Below, one piece after another: positions 40,838 through 49,739 of a stretch of DNA of 64,000 nt. The position numbers and the translations under genes are program-made. Positions within the stretch are counted from its first letter, which is position 1, and the number at the start of each line of letters is the position of its first letter. Where the stretch lies: assembly GCA_024231905.1 (NCBI GenBank), contig JAAEQC010000178.1, forward strand, positions 1-64,000. Direction: 5' to 3'. Source of the DNA: a bacterium (lineage in GTDB: Bacteria; Krumholzibacteriota; Krumholzibacteriia; LZORAL124-64-63). The notes below the pieces were generated by a model. That model searched no databases and had not been told where the DNA came from. It saw only the letters and a program-made list of their open reading frames with translations.

Positions 40838-43258
40838 ATGAAGCTCTCCCACTGTCTCGCCGCTGCTGTCACACTGGGTCTGCTGGCTGTCGCTGGTCTC
40901 GCCCTGGCCCATGGTCCGGACCACGCCGACGACAATCCCGTCCTCGCCGAGGGACCGCACCAGGTCTCGGCCCATCCGGATCTGCTGGAACGGATCGGGC
41001 GCAAAGGCGTCGCCAAGCTGCAGGCCAGAGCCGAGACGCCGGCCATGATGGAGGACCTCAACCGGGGCCGGCCCGACAAGTCAGCCGCCGGCGCCGCGGT
41101 CACGGGCACGGGCTCCTGCCTGGTCATCCTCATGGACTTCAGCGACCACACGGCCGACCAGGCGAGCCATCCGAGCTCGGCCTACGGCAACATGATGTTC
41201 TCCACGGGTACTTTCCCAACCGGCTCCATGAACGACTACTACCTGGAAGTCAGCCACGGGCTCTTCGGGGTTTCGGGCACCATCGCCGGCTGGCACCGGG
41301 ACGCCAACACCTACGCCAGCTACCAGAACCCCGACGGCAGCCAGGACGCCGGCACGGCCAGGATCATGTTGACCAACGCCATCGCCGCCCTGGATGCCAC
41401 CATCGACTTTTCCCAGTTCGACAACGACGGCCCCGACGGCGTCCCCAACAGCGGCGACGACGACGGCAATGTGGATGCGGTCTTCTTCGTCCATGCGGGC
41501 CCGGGCGAAGAGCAGTCCGGCAACCCCAATGACATCTGGTCCCACGCCTGGGGCTTCTGGCCCGCCCTGGCCACGGCCGACGGCGTGAACATCTTCCGCT
41601 ACTCGGTGGAGCCGGAGGAGTTCACCGACGGTAGCATGATCACCGTGGGCGTCTTCGCCCACGAGTACGGCCACGTGCTCGGTCTGCCCGATCTCTACGA
41701 CACGGACTACTCGAGCCGGGGCATCGGCCAGTGGGGCCTCATGTCCGGCGGCTCCTGGACCCGGCGCAACGGTGGAGCGGCCGGCAGCAGCCCCACCCAC
41801 TTCACCGCCTGGTCGAAGATGCAGCTGGGCTGGATCACACCCTTCGACATCACCGCCGATTCGCCGGGCCTGACCGCCCAGCCGGCCGAGACCAACCCCG
41901 TCGCCTACAGGATCTGCCCCTACGGCAACCCGGCCGCCACCGAGTACTTCCTGGTGGAGAACCGCCGTCGCCTGGGCTTCGACGAGGGCCTGACCCGGCG
42001 CCAACAGTACTTCGGACTGCCGGACCCGGAGGGCCTGATCATCTACCACGTGGATGACAACCAGTCCAACAACGCCGACGACGCCCACCGCCTGGTGGAC
42101 GTGGTGGACGCCAGCCCCTGGTTCACCAGTCCCACCGTGTGGCACGAGAACCTGGACGCGGCCATCAACAACTGGGCCCTGCTGTCGGACTACAACAGCG
42201 GCGACAACGGCGACCTCTGGCCGGGCTTCTCCACGGCCAACGCCGGGGCCACCGACTGGCTGCCGCCCCGGGACCGCACGAGCTTCAGCGACGCCACGAT
42301 TCCCGGCGCGGGCACCTATGAGTGTGCCCCGTCCCTGATCTCCATCGACAACATCCAGATGGCGGGCGTGGACGTGACCTTCGACGTCACCGTCGGCCTC
42401 GACGCCGAACTGGGCCCGCTCTCGACCAATCCCGTATGGGACTTCGAGGTCGACGACGATGGCTGGCAGTACTGCAACTCCAAGGTCCACCACGATTTCA
42501 CCCAGTCCCAGAGCTGCACCGGCACCGGCGGCCTGTGGTTCGGCCAGACCGGCTGGGCCAACTGCGGCGGCAACGGCTACGGCAACAACTGGAACGACTA
42601 CACCTGGGTGACCGTGGGCGTGGACGTCAACGCGGCGCCGTCGGTGGACATCACCCACCACTACAGCCTCGAGAACGGTTACGACTGGGCTTACATCGAG
42701 GTCCGCCCCGGCGGCCGACCCGACATCGCCTGGGTCACCATGGGCAGCTTCACCGGCGTCGGTGTCTGCGCGACCCAGAATTACGTCATCCCGGCCGGCG
42801 TGTTGGCCATGGCGGACCCGGACGGCAACGGCTTCGGTCCTCTGGACATCCGCCTCCGCCTGCAGAGCGACACGTCCTACTCGCCCGAGGACGGCAACTA
42901 CTGCGGCCTCGGCTGGTGGGTGGATTTCTTCGCCGTCCACCCGGCCTACCCGGCCGGCACCGAGATCCCCACCCTGGGCGCGGTGACGCGGCTCGAGGCC
43001 CCGTCGCCCAACCCGTTCAATCCGACGACGACCCTCAAGTACCACCTGCCTGCGGGCGCCCGTGACGTGAGCCTAACGGTCTTCGATCAGCGCGGCCGCC
43101 AGGTGCGCGAGCTGGACGTGGAGCGGACAGAGGGTTGGCACGAGGTCATGTGGGACGGACGCGACGCAGCCGGCGGCCGGGTGGCCAGCGGTCTGTACTT
43201 CGCCCGCCTGCGCACGGACGACAGCACCGAGATCCAGAAGATGGCATTGGTCAAGTAA
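40838..43258 (+). CDS. secreted M6 family (immune inhibitor A-like) metalloprotease
   Basis: An 806-aa secreted protein with a signal peptide (LAAAVTLGLLAVAGLALA). The protease domain holds HEYGHVLGLPDLYD (His275, Glu276, His279, Asp285), the metzincin-like M6 zinc site. A beta-rich middle follows, and the C-terminal ~85 residues are an FlgD/type-IX-like sorting domain (SPNPFNPTTTLKYHL; WDGRDAAGGRVASGLYFAR). It is likely exported and degrades host or environmental protein. A rho-independent terminator lies directly downstream. Confidence 0.92.
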   Translation: MKLSHCLAAAVTLGLLAVAGLALAHGPDHADDNPVLAEGPHQVSAHPDLLERIGRKGVAKLQARAETPAMMEDLNRGRPDKSAAGAAVTGTGSCLVILMDFSDHTADQASHPSSAYGNMMFSTGTFPTGSMNDYYLEVSHGLFGVSGTIAGWHRDANTYASYQNPDGSQDAGTARIMLTNAIAALDATIDFSQFDNDGPDGVPNSGDDDGNVDAVFFVHAGPGEEQSGNPNDIWSHAWGFWPALATADGVNIFRYSVEPEEFTDGSMITVGVFAHEYGHVLGLPDLYDTDYSSRGIGQWGLMSGGSWTRRNGGAAGSSPTHFTAWSKMQLGWITPFDITADSPGLTAQPAETNPVAYRICPYGNPAATEYFLVENRRRLGFDEGLTRRQQYFGLPDPEGLIIYHVDDNQSNNADDAHRLVDVVDASPWFTSPTVWHENLDAAINNWALLSDYNSGDNGDLWPGFSTANAGATDWLPPRDRTSFSDATIPGAGTYECAPSLISIDNIQMAGVDVTFDVTVGLDAELGPLSTNPVWDFEVDDDGWQYCNSKVHHDFTQSQSCTGTGGLWFGQTGWANCGGNGYGNNWNDYTWVTVGVDVNAAPSVDITHHYSLENGYDWAYIEVRPGGRPDIAWVTMGSFTGVGVCATQNYVIPAGVLAMADPDGNGFGPLDIRLRLQSDTSYSPEDGNYCGLGWWVDFFAVHPAYPAGTEIPTLGAVTRLEAPSPNPFNPTTTLKYHLPAGARDVSLTVFDQRGRQVRELDVERTEGWHEVMWDGRDAAGGRVASGLYFARLRTDDSTEIQKMALVK

Positions 43259-43284
43259 GTCGACAGAGTCGACCTGTGGGAGAG

Positions 43285-43317
43285 CGCCCCCTGCTAAGGC
43301 GGGGGGCGTTTCTTTGT
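43285..43317 (+). terminator. rho-independent terminator after the M6 protease gene
   Basis: CGCCCCC (43285-43291) pairs with GGGGGCG (43302-43308), followed by TTTCTTTG. The position 26 bases after the stop codon and the T-rich tail make this the clearest terminator in the window. Confidence 0.85.
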
Positions 43318-43672
43318 CTGGACGGTAGTCAGGACGCCGAAAATCGAGCAATCTGATCCTGTTAAGCTGCAACGACCCACCGCCCTGGGGGAGGCGCCGT
43401 GGCCATGCGATCCGGACTACTCGCCCCGTGATCCTGTGTCTTGCCCTGGCCGGCTATTCCGAGGGCGGCCAATAGGATCGGGGTTCTCACGGGGGACTTC
43501 CGGGAACGTCGCTCCCGGGACGGTGGGAGCCGGTCCATGTCGAGCCAGCACCCGGTGCCTGGCAACGGCGGCGGATTGACCGTCCCGGCGGCGTGGGTTA
43601 GGTTCGTAGACTGGAAGGAACCGACACCGCGTCCGGATGACGCGCGACCGAATCGCCCCGCACGGAGGGACC
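43318..43672 (+). promoter_or_regulatory. intergenic region with a candidate promoter for the deaminase
   Basis: No gene is supported here. Near its end, TTGACC (43576-43581) and TAGGTT (43599-43604) are 17 bp apart and lie about 70 bases before the start of the nucleoside deaminase gene. The rest has no visible repeats. Confidence 0.45.
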
Positions 43673-44284
43673 ATGAGCGAGTCCACACCCACCACCGGCC
43701 CCTGGCCGGACGCCGTCTTCCGCCTGCCCGCCTGGGTGGCGGAAGTCGCGGGTCCCGTCGGTGGCGTTTTCCCCACCGCCACCGACCGCATGGCGCTGGC
43801 TGTGGCCCTGGCGCGCCGCAACGCTGCCGAGGGCGGCGGTCCTTTCGGTGCGGCGGTCTTCACGGCTGACGAGGGCCGGCTCGTGGCTCCGGGCATGAAC
43901 CTGGTGCTGCCGGCGGGCACGTCCATCGCCCACGCCGAGGTCGTGGCCCTGACCGTGGCCCAGCAGGCGGTCGGCGCTCATGATATGGACGACGGCGCCG
44001 GGACACGCTTCGAACTCGTCACCAGCGCGGCGCCATGCATTCAGTGCTTCGGAGCGGTGATCTGGTCGGGGGTGACGCGCCTGGTCTGCGGGGCGCGCAA
44101 AGAAGACGTGGAAGCCATCGGTTTCGACGAGGGCCCCGTGCCGGCCGATTGGGTCGAACAACTCGAAAGCCGCGGCATCGCCGTCCAACGGGACGTGCTG
44201 CGCGACGAGGCCGCCGCCGTGCTGCGGGACTACGCGGCCAGCGGCGCGCCCATCTACAACGCGCGGCGCGGCGGGTCGGACTAG
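43673..44284 (+). CDS. nucleoside/guanine deaminase-type zinc enzyme
   Basis: A 203-aa cytidine-deaminase-fold protein. The zinc site is H87-A-E89 in SIAHAEVVALT, with APCIQC (Cys122, Cys125). The layout, with a Gly-rich GGGPFGAAVFTADEG loop before the site, matches guanine/tRNA-adenosine-type nucleoside deaminases. The ribosome binding site is GGAGGGA. Its TAG shares the tetranucleotide CTAG with the stop of the convergent PqqD gene. A link to that cassette is not evident. Confidence 0.88.
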   Translation: MSESTPTTGPWPDAVFRLPAWVAEVAGPVGGVFPTATDRMALAVALARRNAAEGGGPFGAAVFTADEGRLVAPGMNLVLPAGTSIAHAEVVALTVAQQAVGAHDMDDGAGTRFELVTSAAPCIQCFGAVIWSGVTRLVCGARKEDVEAIGFDEGPVPADWVEQLESRGIAVQRDVLRDEAAAVLRDYAASGAPIYNARRGGSD

Positions 44285-44556
44285 GACTTCTCGATCAAGC
44301 CCGCGGCGTGCAACGCCTCGACGAATTCCAGCAGATCCTTCGTGGCCTGGTCCGTGGGCACGTCGTATTCGGCCACCACGTCGGCCAGGATCGCTGCCAG
44401 GTCCTTCTTCCCGTCGAAGCGCCGCCAGATGAAGGCGCCCAGGCCGTCGAGCGAATGGGTGGTCTCGCCGTCCTGGGCCAGGATCACGAAGCCTTCGTCC
44501 ACCTCGCGGACGGGGCACCCCTCCTGGGGTACGAGCACGTTTTCCAGTTCGAACAT
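44281..44556 (-). CDS. PqqD family peptide-binding protein (HPr-rel-A type)
   Basis: A 91-aa small protein resembling PqqD, the peptide chaperone of modified-peptide pathways. VREVDEGFVILAQDGETTHSLDGLGAFIWRRFDG is the typical first part (value, line-up, LD-x-x-G-x-x-IW), followed by DLLEFVEALHAAGLI. It lies directly downstream of an HprK-like kinase gene, separated by one base, as in HPr-rel-A type systems. It would bind a precursor leader. No precursor is visible within the cassette. Confidence 0.82.
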   Translation of the reverse strand: MFELENVLVPQEGCPVREVDEGFVILAQDGETTHSLDGLGAFIWRRFDGKKDLAAILADVVAEYDVPTDQATKDLLEFVEALHAAGLIEKS

Positions 44557-44557
44557 C

Positions 44558-45442
44558 TCAATTACCTCGGTTCGGACCCGCTTCGGCCAATCCGAAGTGG
44601 GTGGCGATGGGTTGCCAGAAACCCGGATCCGGCAACAGTTCCAGGCGCAGGACCTCCGTGCGGTCCAGGAGCGAAGCCGCTGTGTCGAACATGGCCGGCA
44701 CGGTGGCGTCGTCCGGGACCTGGTCCAGGCCCACGGGAGGGACGATCTCGGTGGACAGGGCGGCCACGGCTTCGGCGCGGCCCATGGGGGCGAGGGCGTG
44801 GCGGTCCGCCTGCTGCAGGACGAAGACTCCGGCCAGGGGAGCCCGGCCCGGACGCTTCTCCTTGAAGGTGCCGTTGAAGAGGGTGCCGACCACTTCGAGA
44901 CCATCCTCGCCCTCTTCGACGAGGCTCATCTCGTCGCCGAGTACGTGGTGGTGGCAGCTGTTCACCGCGGCGGTGGACTTGCCCGACTCGGAGGGGCCCA
45001 CGAAGAGGAACCCCTTGCCGCCGGCGATCACGGCGGAGGAGTGGATGAGGAAGCTCCGATCGCCGCGGGCCTGTCGGGCCGAGGTGTAGGCCTGATAGAG
45101 GATCTGTTCCCAGATGCGCATGAGGCGGCCGCGCAGGAGGGTGGCCTTGGCACGGATCTCGCCGCGACCGGCACCGGCGTCGTAGCGGCCGGTGATCAGG
45201 CCGCCGGCGATGTCGAAGCCACCGTCGCCCGTGAGGGTCTTGGTGGTCAGCAGGGAGTTGGGCAGTTCGGGCGTGTCCTCGTGGGTGACCATCTCGCAGC
45301 GGAGGTCGAGGTGGGCGTCCGTGTTGGCGGACGGTGCCCCGAACCAGCGTGTCAGGCCTTCGGCGAAGGGCGCCGGGACGCAGTCCAGGCCCAGGACCGT
45401 TCGGCCCACGGCGAAGTCGTATCTGGCCTGGGTGTCATCCAT
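44558..45442 (-). CDS. HprK-related kinase A
   Basis: A 294-aa protein with a kinase P-loop in the form GPSESGKST (149-157; Lys155), the HprK/P serine-kinase-like loop, and a following HHVLGDEMSLVEEG region. It is about the same length as known HprK-related kinase A proteins that sit with PqqD and a nucleotidyltransferase in peptide-modification loci; the substrate in those systems is not established. It may phosphorylate a precursor or act as a switch. It is cotranscribed with the PqqD gene on the minus strand. Confidence 0.85.
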   Translation of the reverse strand: MDDTQARYDFAVGRTVLGLDCVPAPFAEGLTRWFGAPSANTDAHLDLRCEMVTHEDTPELPNSLLTTKTLTGDGGFDIAGGLITGRYDAGAGRGEIRAKATLLRGRLMRIWEQILYQAYTSARQARGDRSFLIHSSAVIAGGKGFLFVGPSESGKSTAAVNSCHHHVLGDEMSLVEEGEDGLEVVGTLFNGTFKEKRPGRAPLAGVFVLQQADRHALAPMGRAEAVAALSTEIVPPVGLDQVPDDATVPAMFDTAASLLDRTEVLRLELLPDPGFWQPIATHFGLAEAGPNRGN

Positions 45443-45468
45443 CGTTCCGTCCCTCCGTCGGACGCGCC

Positions 45469-45921
45469 CTATTCCCGCCCCAGCCAGCGGCGCAATTTTT
45501 GTCGTAATCCTTGGCGGACACTGCGCCACAGGATGCCCGGCGGCGCCAGGGGCTGCGGCTCGGCGGCGTCCGCGGGCGGAACGCGGTCCACGACCACGCC
45601 CAGCACGTCGGCGCGGCGGAGCCAACCGCCGTCGATGTTGAAGTCGCCCTTCTCGTAGCACAGGGCGCGCGGCCCGGTCCCCAGGCACAGCAGCAGTCGG
45701 TGGGCCACCAGGCGTTCGTCCCTCAGGAAGACGACCACGTCGCCGATCCCGTAGTTGCGGCTCCGCGGCGAAACGATGGCCAGTTCCGATCCCACGGGGA
45801 TGGACGGCGCCATGCTGCCGGTCAGCATGGGCAGATGCACGGTCCCGGGGAAATCCTCGCGACCGGTCAGCTTCCACCACGCATCCAGGAGTTTCTGTCG
45901 CTCGACCTGATCTGGCAACAC
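45469..45921 (-). CDS. S24/S26-type (signal peptidase-like) protein
   Basis: A 150-aa protein of the signal-peptidase fold. LPMLTGSMAPSIPVGSELAIV carries the catalytic serine (Ser36 from this start), and the second motif, VVVFLRDERLVAHRLLL, has His where many bacterial enzymes have Lys, as in the SEC11/archaeal type. I chose GTG at 45921, with CGGGAG upstream, over an earlier start that would run into the divergent gene's leader. There is no clear N-terminal membrane anchor. It likely cuts a peptide or leader in this cassette. Confidence 0.72.
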   Translation of the reverse strand: MLPDQVERQKLLDAWWKLTGREDFPGTVHLPMLTGSMAPSIPVGSELAIVSPRSRNYGIGDVVVFLRDERLVAHRLLLCLGTGPRALCYEKGDFNIDGGWLRRADVLGVVVDRVPPADAAEPQPLAPPGILWRSVRQGLRQKLRRWLGRE

Positions 45922-46052
45922 CGAACTCCCGGGCCGTGGTCGAGTCCACCGGTGGACCGCCGCTCTTTCCGCTGGTACTTGGCGAACGGCGGGATCATAG
46001 TATGCATGCCGCGCGGAATCCACTACGCGGCCGCCCCGGAACGGAGGCCCCG

Positions 46053-47177
46053 GTGACGCCCACGGAATCGTTGCGCCAGCTGGTTCGCGCCTGGGCGGGA
46101 GTCGTCCCCGTGCCGACCGCGCCGCCGTCCGATCCGGGCGGCTTGTGGCGCTTGCTGTGGGACCATCACGTGGAAGCAGCCCTCGGTCCCCTCCTGCCGG
46201 CCGCGGCCCGCAACGAACACACGGACGCCGCCGTGGCCCAGGCCCGCGCCCGCACCACCCAGCTCCTGCTCGAACTGGAACGTCTGGCGCCGGCCCTGGA
46301 GGCTGCCGCCTGCCGGCCGGTGGTGCTCAAGGGCGCGGCCCTGGCCCTGAGCCATTACCGCGACCCGGCCGAGCGCTGGTTCGTGGACCTGGATGTGCTC
46401 GTGGCGCCGGACAAGGTCGACCGGGCCTGCGCGGCACTGGGCGAACTGGGATACCGCACCCTCGAGACCCATGTGCCGGTGAAGCTGTACGACGAGTTCC
46501 ACCTGCATCGCATTCTGGAGGGTCCGGGCAATACCGTAGTGGAGATCCACTGGGCCCTGACCCTGCCGGGTTCGGTGTATGCCTACGATACGGATGGCGT
46601 GCGCGAGCGGGCCTGCGAGGCCGCCCTCGGCGGCACCACCTGCCGCGTGGCCGCCCCCGAGGATCAGGTGCTTCACGCCGTGTACCAGCACGTGGCCGAC
46701 GGCTACGCGGACCTGCGCCGGGTTCTCGATCTGGAACTGCTGAGCCGCTCCATGGACGAAACCGCCTGGCGCCGTGTAGCCGACTTGGCCGAGGCCGGCC
46801 GCATGAGCCGCCCGCTGGCCCTGTGGCTGGACGTGGCCGCGTCCATCCTGGGCCGGCCGGTGAAGGACGACCTCTGGATCCACTCGCCCCTGTGGCCCCG
46901 CGCCCGCCGGGCCGTGGCCAACCTGAACGTGGCCGACGGATGCCTCTCCCGCCGCGCCACCACCACCCCGGGCTACGTGGAATTCCTGCACCTCTTGCTG
47001 GTGCCCGGCCGCAGCCGCTGGCGCGAGCTGTGGCGCGCCCTGGTGCCCGACGACGAGCGGGTGGTGGGGGCGGGGCACGTGCCGGGTCCCTTGGGGGGAT
47101 GGCCGGGGCGCATCCGGGCCGGGTTGCACAACGGGCGTGACCTGGTGCGGGTGGCGTGGGTGGCTTGTCGGGGCTGA
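46053..47177 (+). CDS. nucleotidyltransferase family protein (NTP_transf_5 type)
   Basis: A 374-aa protein with the family core GAALALSHYRDPAERWFVDLD, including the acidic DLDVLV, followed by VEIHWALTLPG. It belongs to the nucleotidyltransferase_5 group often encoded beside PqqD and HprK-like kinase genes in peptide-modification loci. The start is GTG with GGAGG eight bases upstream. It is divergent from the kinase/PqqD/signal-peptidase-like genes over a 131-bp gap, the natural control point for the cassette. It may adenylylate or otherwise nucleotidylate a peptide or protein. Confidence 0.82.
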   Translation: MTPTESLRQLVRAWAGVVPVPTAPPSDPGGLWRLLWDHHVEAALGPLLPAAARNEHTDAAVAQARARTTQLLLELERLAPALEAAACRPVVLKGAALALSHYRDPAERWFVDLDVLVAPDKVDRACAALGELGYRTLETHVPVKLYDEFHLHRILEGPGNTVVEIHWALTLPGSVYAYDTDGVRERACEAALGGTTCRVAAPEDQVLHAVYQHVADGYADLRRVLDLELLSRSMDETAWRRVADLAEAGRMSRPLALWLDVAASILGRPVKDDLWIHSPLWPRARRAVANLNVADGCLSRRATTTPGYVEFLHLLLVPGRSRWRELWRALVPDDERVVGAGHVPGPLGGWPGRIRAGLHNGRDLVRVAWVACRG

Positions 47178-47185
47178 GGCGGCGG

Positions 47186-49648
47186 TCACTTCAGCAGGGT
47201 CAGGCGATGGGCTCGCACCGTTCCGCCGGCCTCCAACCGCACCAGATACACGCCCGAGGAGACCACGCGATCGCGGTAGTCGCGACCGTGCCACGCGATC
47301 TCGTGAGTACCGGCTGCGAAGCTTCGATCCGCCAGGCGGGCGACGAAACGGCCATTGGGCGCGTAGACGACCAGGCGCACGGGACCGGGTCGTTTCAGTG
47401 AGAACGAGATCTTGGCCAACGCGTTGGCGGGATTGGGCACGATCTCCAATACAGGGAGCGCTACACCGGAGGCGTCGCCCGTCGGCTCCGACTCGGCCAG
47501 CAGGAGCGACCGTCCCTCCGGATCGACCAGACGGAGTTTGTAGGCAACCGCAGCGGAGCCGGGACGGTCATCCACGATCAAGTGCTCGCCCTCGACCGCC
47601 GGCCGCCAGCCGACGGGCTCCAGCGCCTGCCCCGGCAGGAGGCGCAAGACCTCGAAGCTCTGACCCGGGTGATCGAACAGGGAGGACCACGTCACTCGGA
47701 TCGCTGCACCGTCCCGTTCGCACCGGAACGCCGCTACCGCGGTCGGAACCGTGTCATGACAGTCGAGCGGGATGAGAGAGCCGTAGGACAGAAACAGCTG
47801 CTCGCCGGCCACCAGGGCGTAGGCGATCTCAGGATCCCAGTATCCACCGATCCGCGTGAGGTATCCATCGGCGGCCACGTCCAGGACCGTCAATCCGACC
47901 GTGGTCGTCACGTAGACCCGGTTTTCTGTGGCCTCGACGGATCGGATCCCGGGGAGGTCGTCGAACTCTCCTACCAGGATCGGATTCGCCACGTCGGTGA
48001 TGTCGTGGACTCGCAGGAGTTCGCCGCTGGCCGTGAGGATCCTGTTCGGCCCGAGGCCGACCAGGCGGGAGCAGACCGGCAACGGATTGGACACTTCCAA
48101 CGGTGACAGGGGATCCGTCATGTCGAAGGAGCGAAGAGTGCGGTCCAGGATGAAGAGACGATCACCGACTCGGCGCAGGGAACCTGCGGGCAGATCGGGG
48201 TGGCTCGCCAGGATTCGCCAATTCGCGGGTTCATTCGCATCGTAGACGTCGAGTCCGCCAGTTCGCCGGCTGACCAGGACAACGTCGTCCCAGGCGAGCA
48301 GGTCCTCGATATTCGAGACGTTCCACGAATCCGCTGTCCCGAACTCCGTCGGATCGGAAATGTCGATACAGCGACCCGGGTAGCCTTCCACGTACGCGTG
48401 GTTCTTGACGATCCAGAAAACGTCTGCGAAAGCGCAATTCTCCGAGTGGCGGTCCAGGCGGACGGGAGACTCGCCCGAGACATCATAGGTATCCAGGTAC
48501 CAGCCGCCGCAGTCGCCGGGGTCGCCGTACCAAGGTCGTTCATTCAGCAGGAACACCGACGCGCCGTGGACCCGGGCCGCGCGGGCGTTCAGGGACCCAT
48601 GTCGCGGCCATCGGCTGGCGCCCTCTCCGATGGAGTCGACCGCTATGACCCGTTCACCGACCCGCAGGAGGCCGAGGTCCGGCCAGGCTGTAAGCGGGTA
48701 CGACATGAGTTTGAGGTCGGCTTCGACGAGCGAGACCGGATCATCCGACATGCTGCCGGTGTGGCCGAGATAGGTTGTACGGGCTCCGTCCGTGGAGATG
48801 ATCAGGAGATCGTCATTCCATGGGGCCATCCGCGCGAAAAACTGGTCGGGAGACACGTGGTACTCGCCCCAGCCGGGTCCACCTTCGCCAACAGCGAAAT
48901 GGGCCACGAAGGCGTTTCCGAACGAGCGGGTGGTCGCCGAATAGGTCGCCCCGCGCAGGACAAAATGATCCCCCCAGGGCAGGACCTGCTGCAGGTAGAC
49001 GCCGTCGTCCGTCGGGAACGGCACGGTATTGGTAATCTTCGTGATCGCGAGATCGGGCCCGCTGTTCAGGTCGACGGACCAGAGAGCGCTACGTTTGCTG
49101 ATCAGGTAATTTCCCGCGGTCGTCGTGAAGACTACGTGATCGCCGTTCATGACGATCGAGCATTCGTCCCATGATGCTCCGTGCTCAGCGCTGCCCAGGA
49201 GGACCGGTTCGAGTGGGTCGCTCACGTCGTAGAGCAGAAAGGACGCCCCCGCTACGACGGCGATCCGGTGGCCGGAGCCCGTGAGTTCGACCGCACCGGT
49301 CGTGGTGATTCCGCCGTATTGAGTCAGGGACGGAAGCGCGTACAGGTTGATCCGGTTGTTGGTGCCGGCGACCAGGGTCGTACCCGAGATGTGCAGGGAC
49401 GTGGCCCCATTGGTACGGCTTGCTACGTAGGTCGGAGAGGGGTCCGAAGTGAGATCGAGGATTCGGAGCTCGCTGGCAGTCGACAAGACTACCAGTTCAC
49501 CGAATCTCCCGGTTGCGCTTACCGTGCCGATGTCGAAAAAGTAGGAGGCGGATTCGTCGCCGAAATCGGTGCATTCGGTGCCCGTCGCTTCCCCGAGCAC
49601 GATCGCCATGACCAGCGGAATCAACGACATCAGATACGGTCTCTTCAT
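47186..49648 (-). CDS. secreted LVIVD-type beta-propeller with C-terminal FlgD/type-IX-like domain
   Basis: An 820-aa secreted protein with a signal peptide (LMSLIPLVMAIVLGEATG). Repeats of the kind LVVLSTASELRILDLTSDPS, LLVGEFDDLPGIRSVEATENR and VYVTTTVGLTVLDVAADGYL indicate LVIVD-like blades that form one or two propellers. The C-terminal ~85 residues (EIVPNPANALAKISFSLKR; WHGRDYRDRVVSSGVYLVR) are the same sorting-like domain as on the products at 37188 and 40838. GGGAG lies before the ATG. It is convergent with the nucleotidyltransferase gene, nine bases apart. Confidence 0.82.
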   Translation of the reverse strand: MKRPYLMSLIPLVMAIVLGEATGTECTDFGDESASYFFDIGTVSATGRFGELVVLSTASELRILDLTSDPSPTYVASRTNGATSLHISGTTLVAGTNNRINLYALPSLTQYGGITTTGAVELTGSGHRIAVVAGASFLLYDVSDPLEPVLLGSAEHGASWDECSIVMNGDHVVFTTTAGNYLISKRSALWSVDLNSGPDLAITKITNTVPFPTDDGVYLQQVLPWGDHFVLRGATYSATTRSFGNAFVAHFAVGEGGPGWGEYHVSPDQFFARMAPWNDDLLIISTDGARTTYLGHTGSMSDDPVSLVEADLKLMSYPLTAWPDLGLLRVGERVIAVDSIGEGASRWPRHGSLNARAARVHGASVFLLNERPWYGDPGDCGGWYLDTYDVSGESPVRLDRHSENCAFADVFWIVKNHAYVEGYPGRCIDISDPTEFGTADSWNVSNIEDLLAWDDVVLVSRRTGGLDVYDANEPANWRILASHPDLPAGSLRRVGDRLFILDRTLRSFDMTDPLSPLEVSNPLPVCSRLVGLGPNRILTASGELLRVHDITDVANPILVGEFDDLPGIRSVEATENRVYVTTTVGLTVLDVAADGYLTRIGGYWDPEIAYALVAGEQLFLSYGSLIPLDCHDTVPTAVAAFRCERDGAAIRVTWSSLFDHPGQSFEVLRLLPGQALEPVGWRPAVEGEHLIVDDRPGSAAVAYKLRLVDPEGRSLLLAESEPTGDASGVALPVLEIVPNPANALAKISFSLKRPGPVRLVVYAPNGRFVARLADRSFAAGTHEIAWHGRDYRDRVVSSGVYLVRLEAGGTVRAHRLTLLK

Positions 49649-49739
49649 GGCCTGCTCCCGCAACACGAGCGATAGTGCAGTCGAGATAGATAGGCCATGA
49701 TGATACCACATCCGCACAGGCGATCTCAAACCGGGCGGC

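Noticed and set aside
41081..43045. 654-codon minus-strand frame opposite the M6 protease gene
   Set aside because: A shadow of the real gene: Val/Gly/Ala-rich, without motifs.
45922..46023. Longer N-terminus for the signal-peptidase-like protein
   Set aside because: It would run into the control region and leader of the divergent nucleotidyltransferase gene; GTG at 45921 has a CGGGAG upstream.
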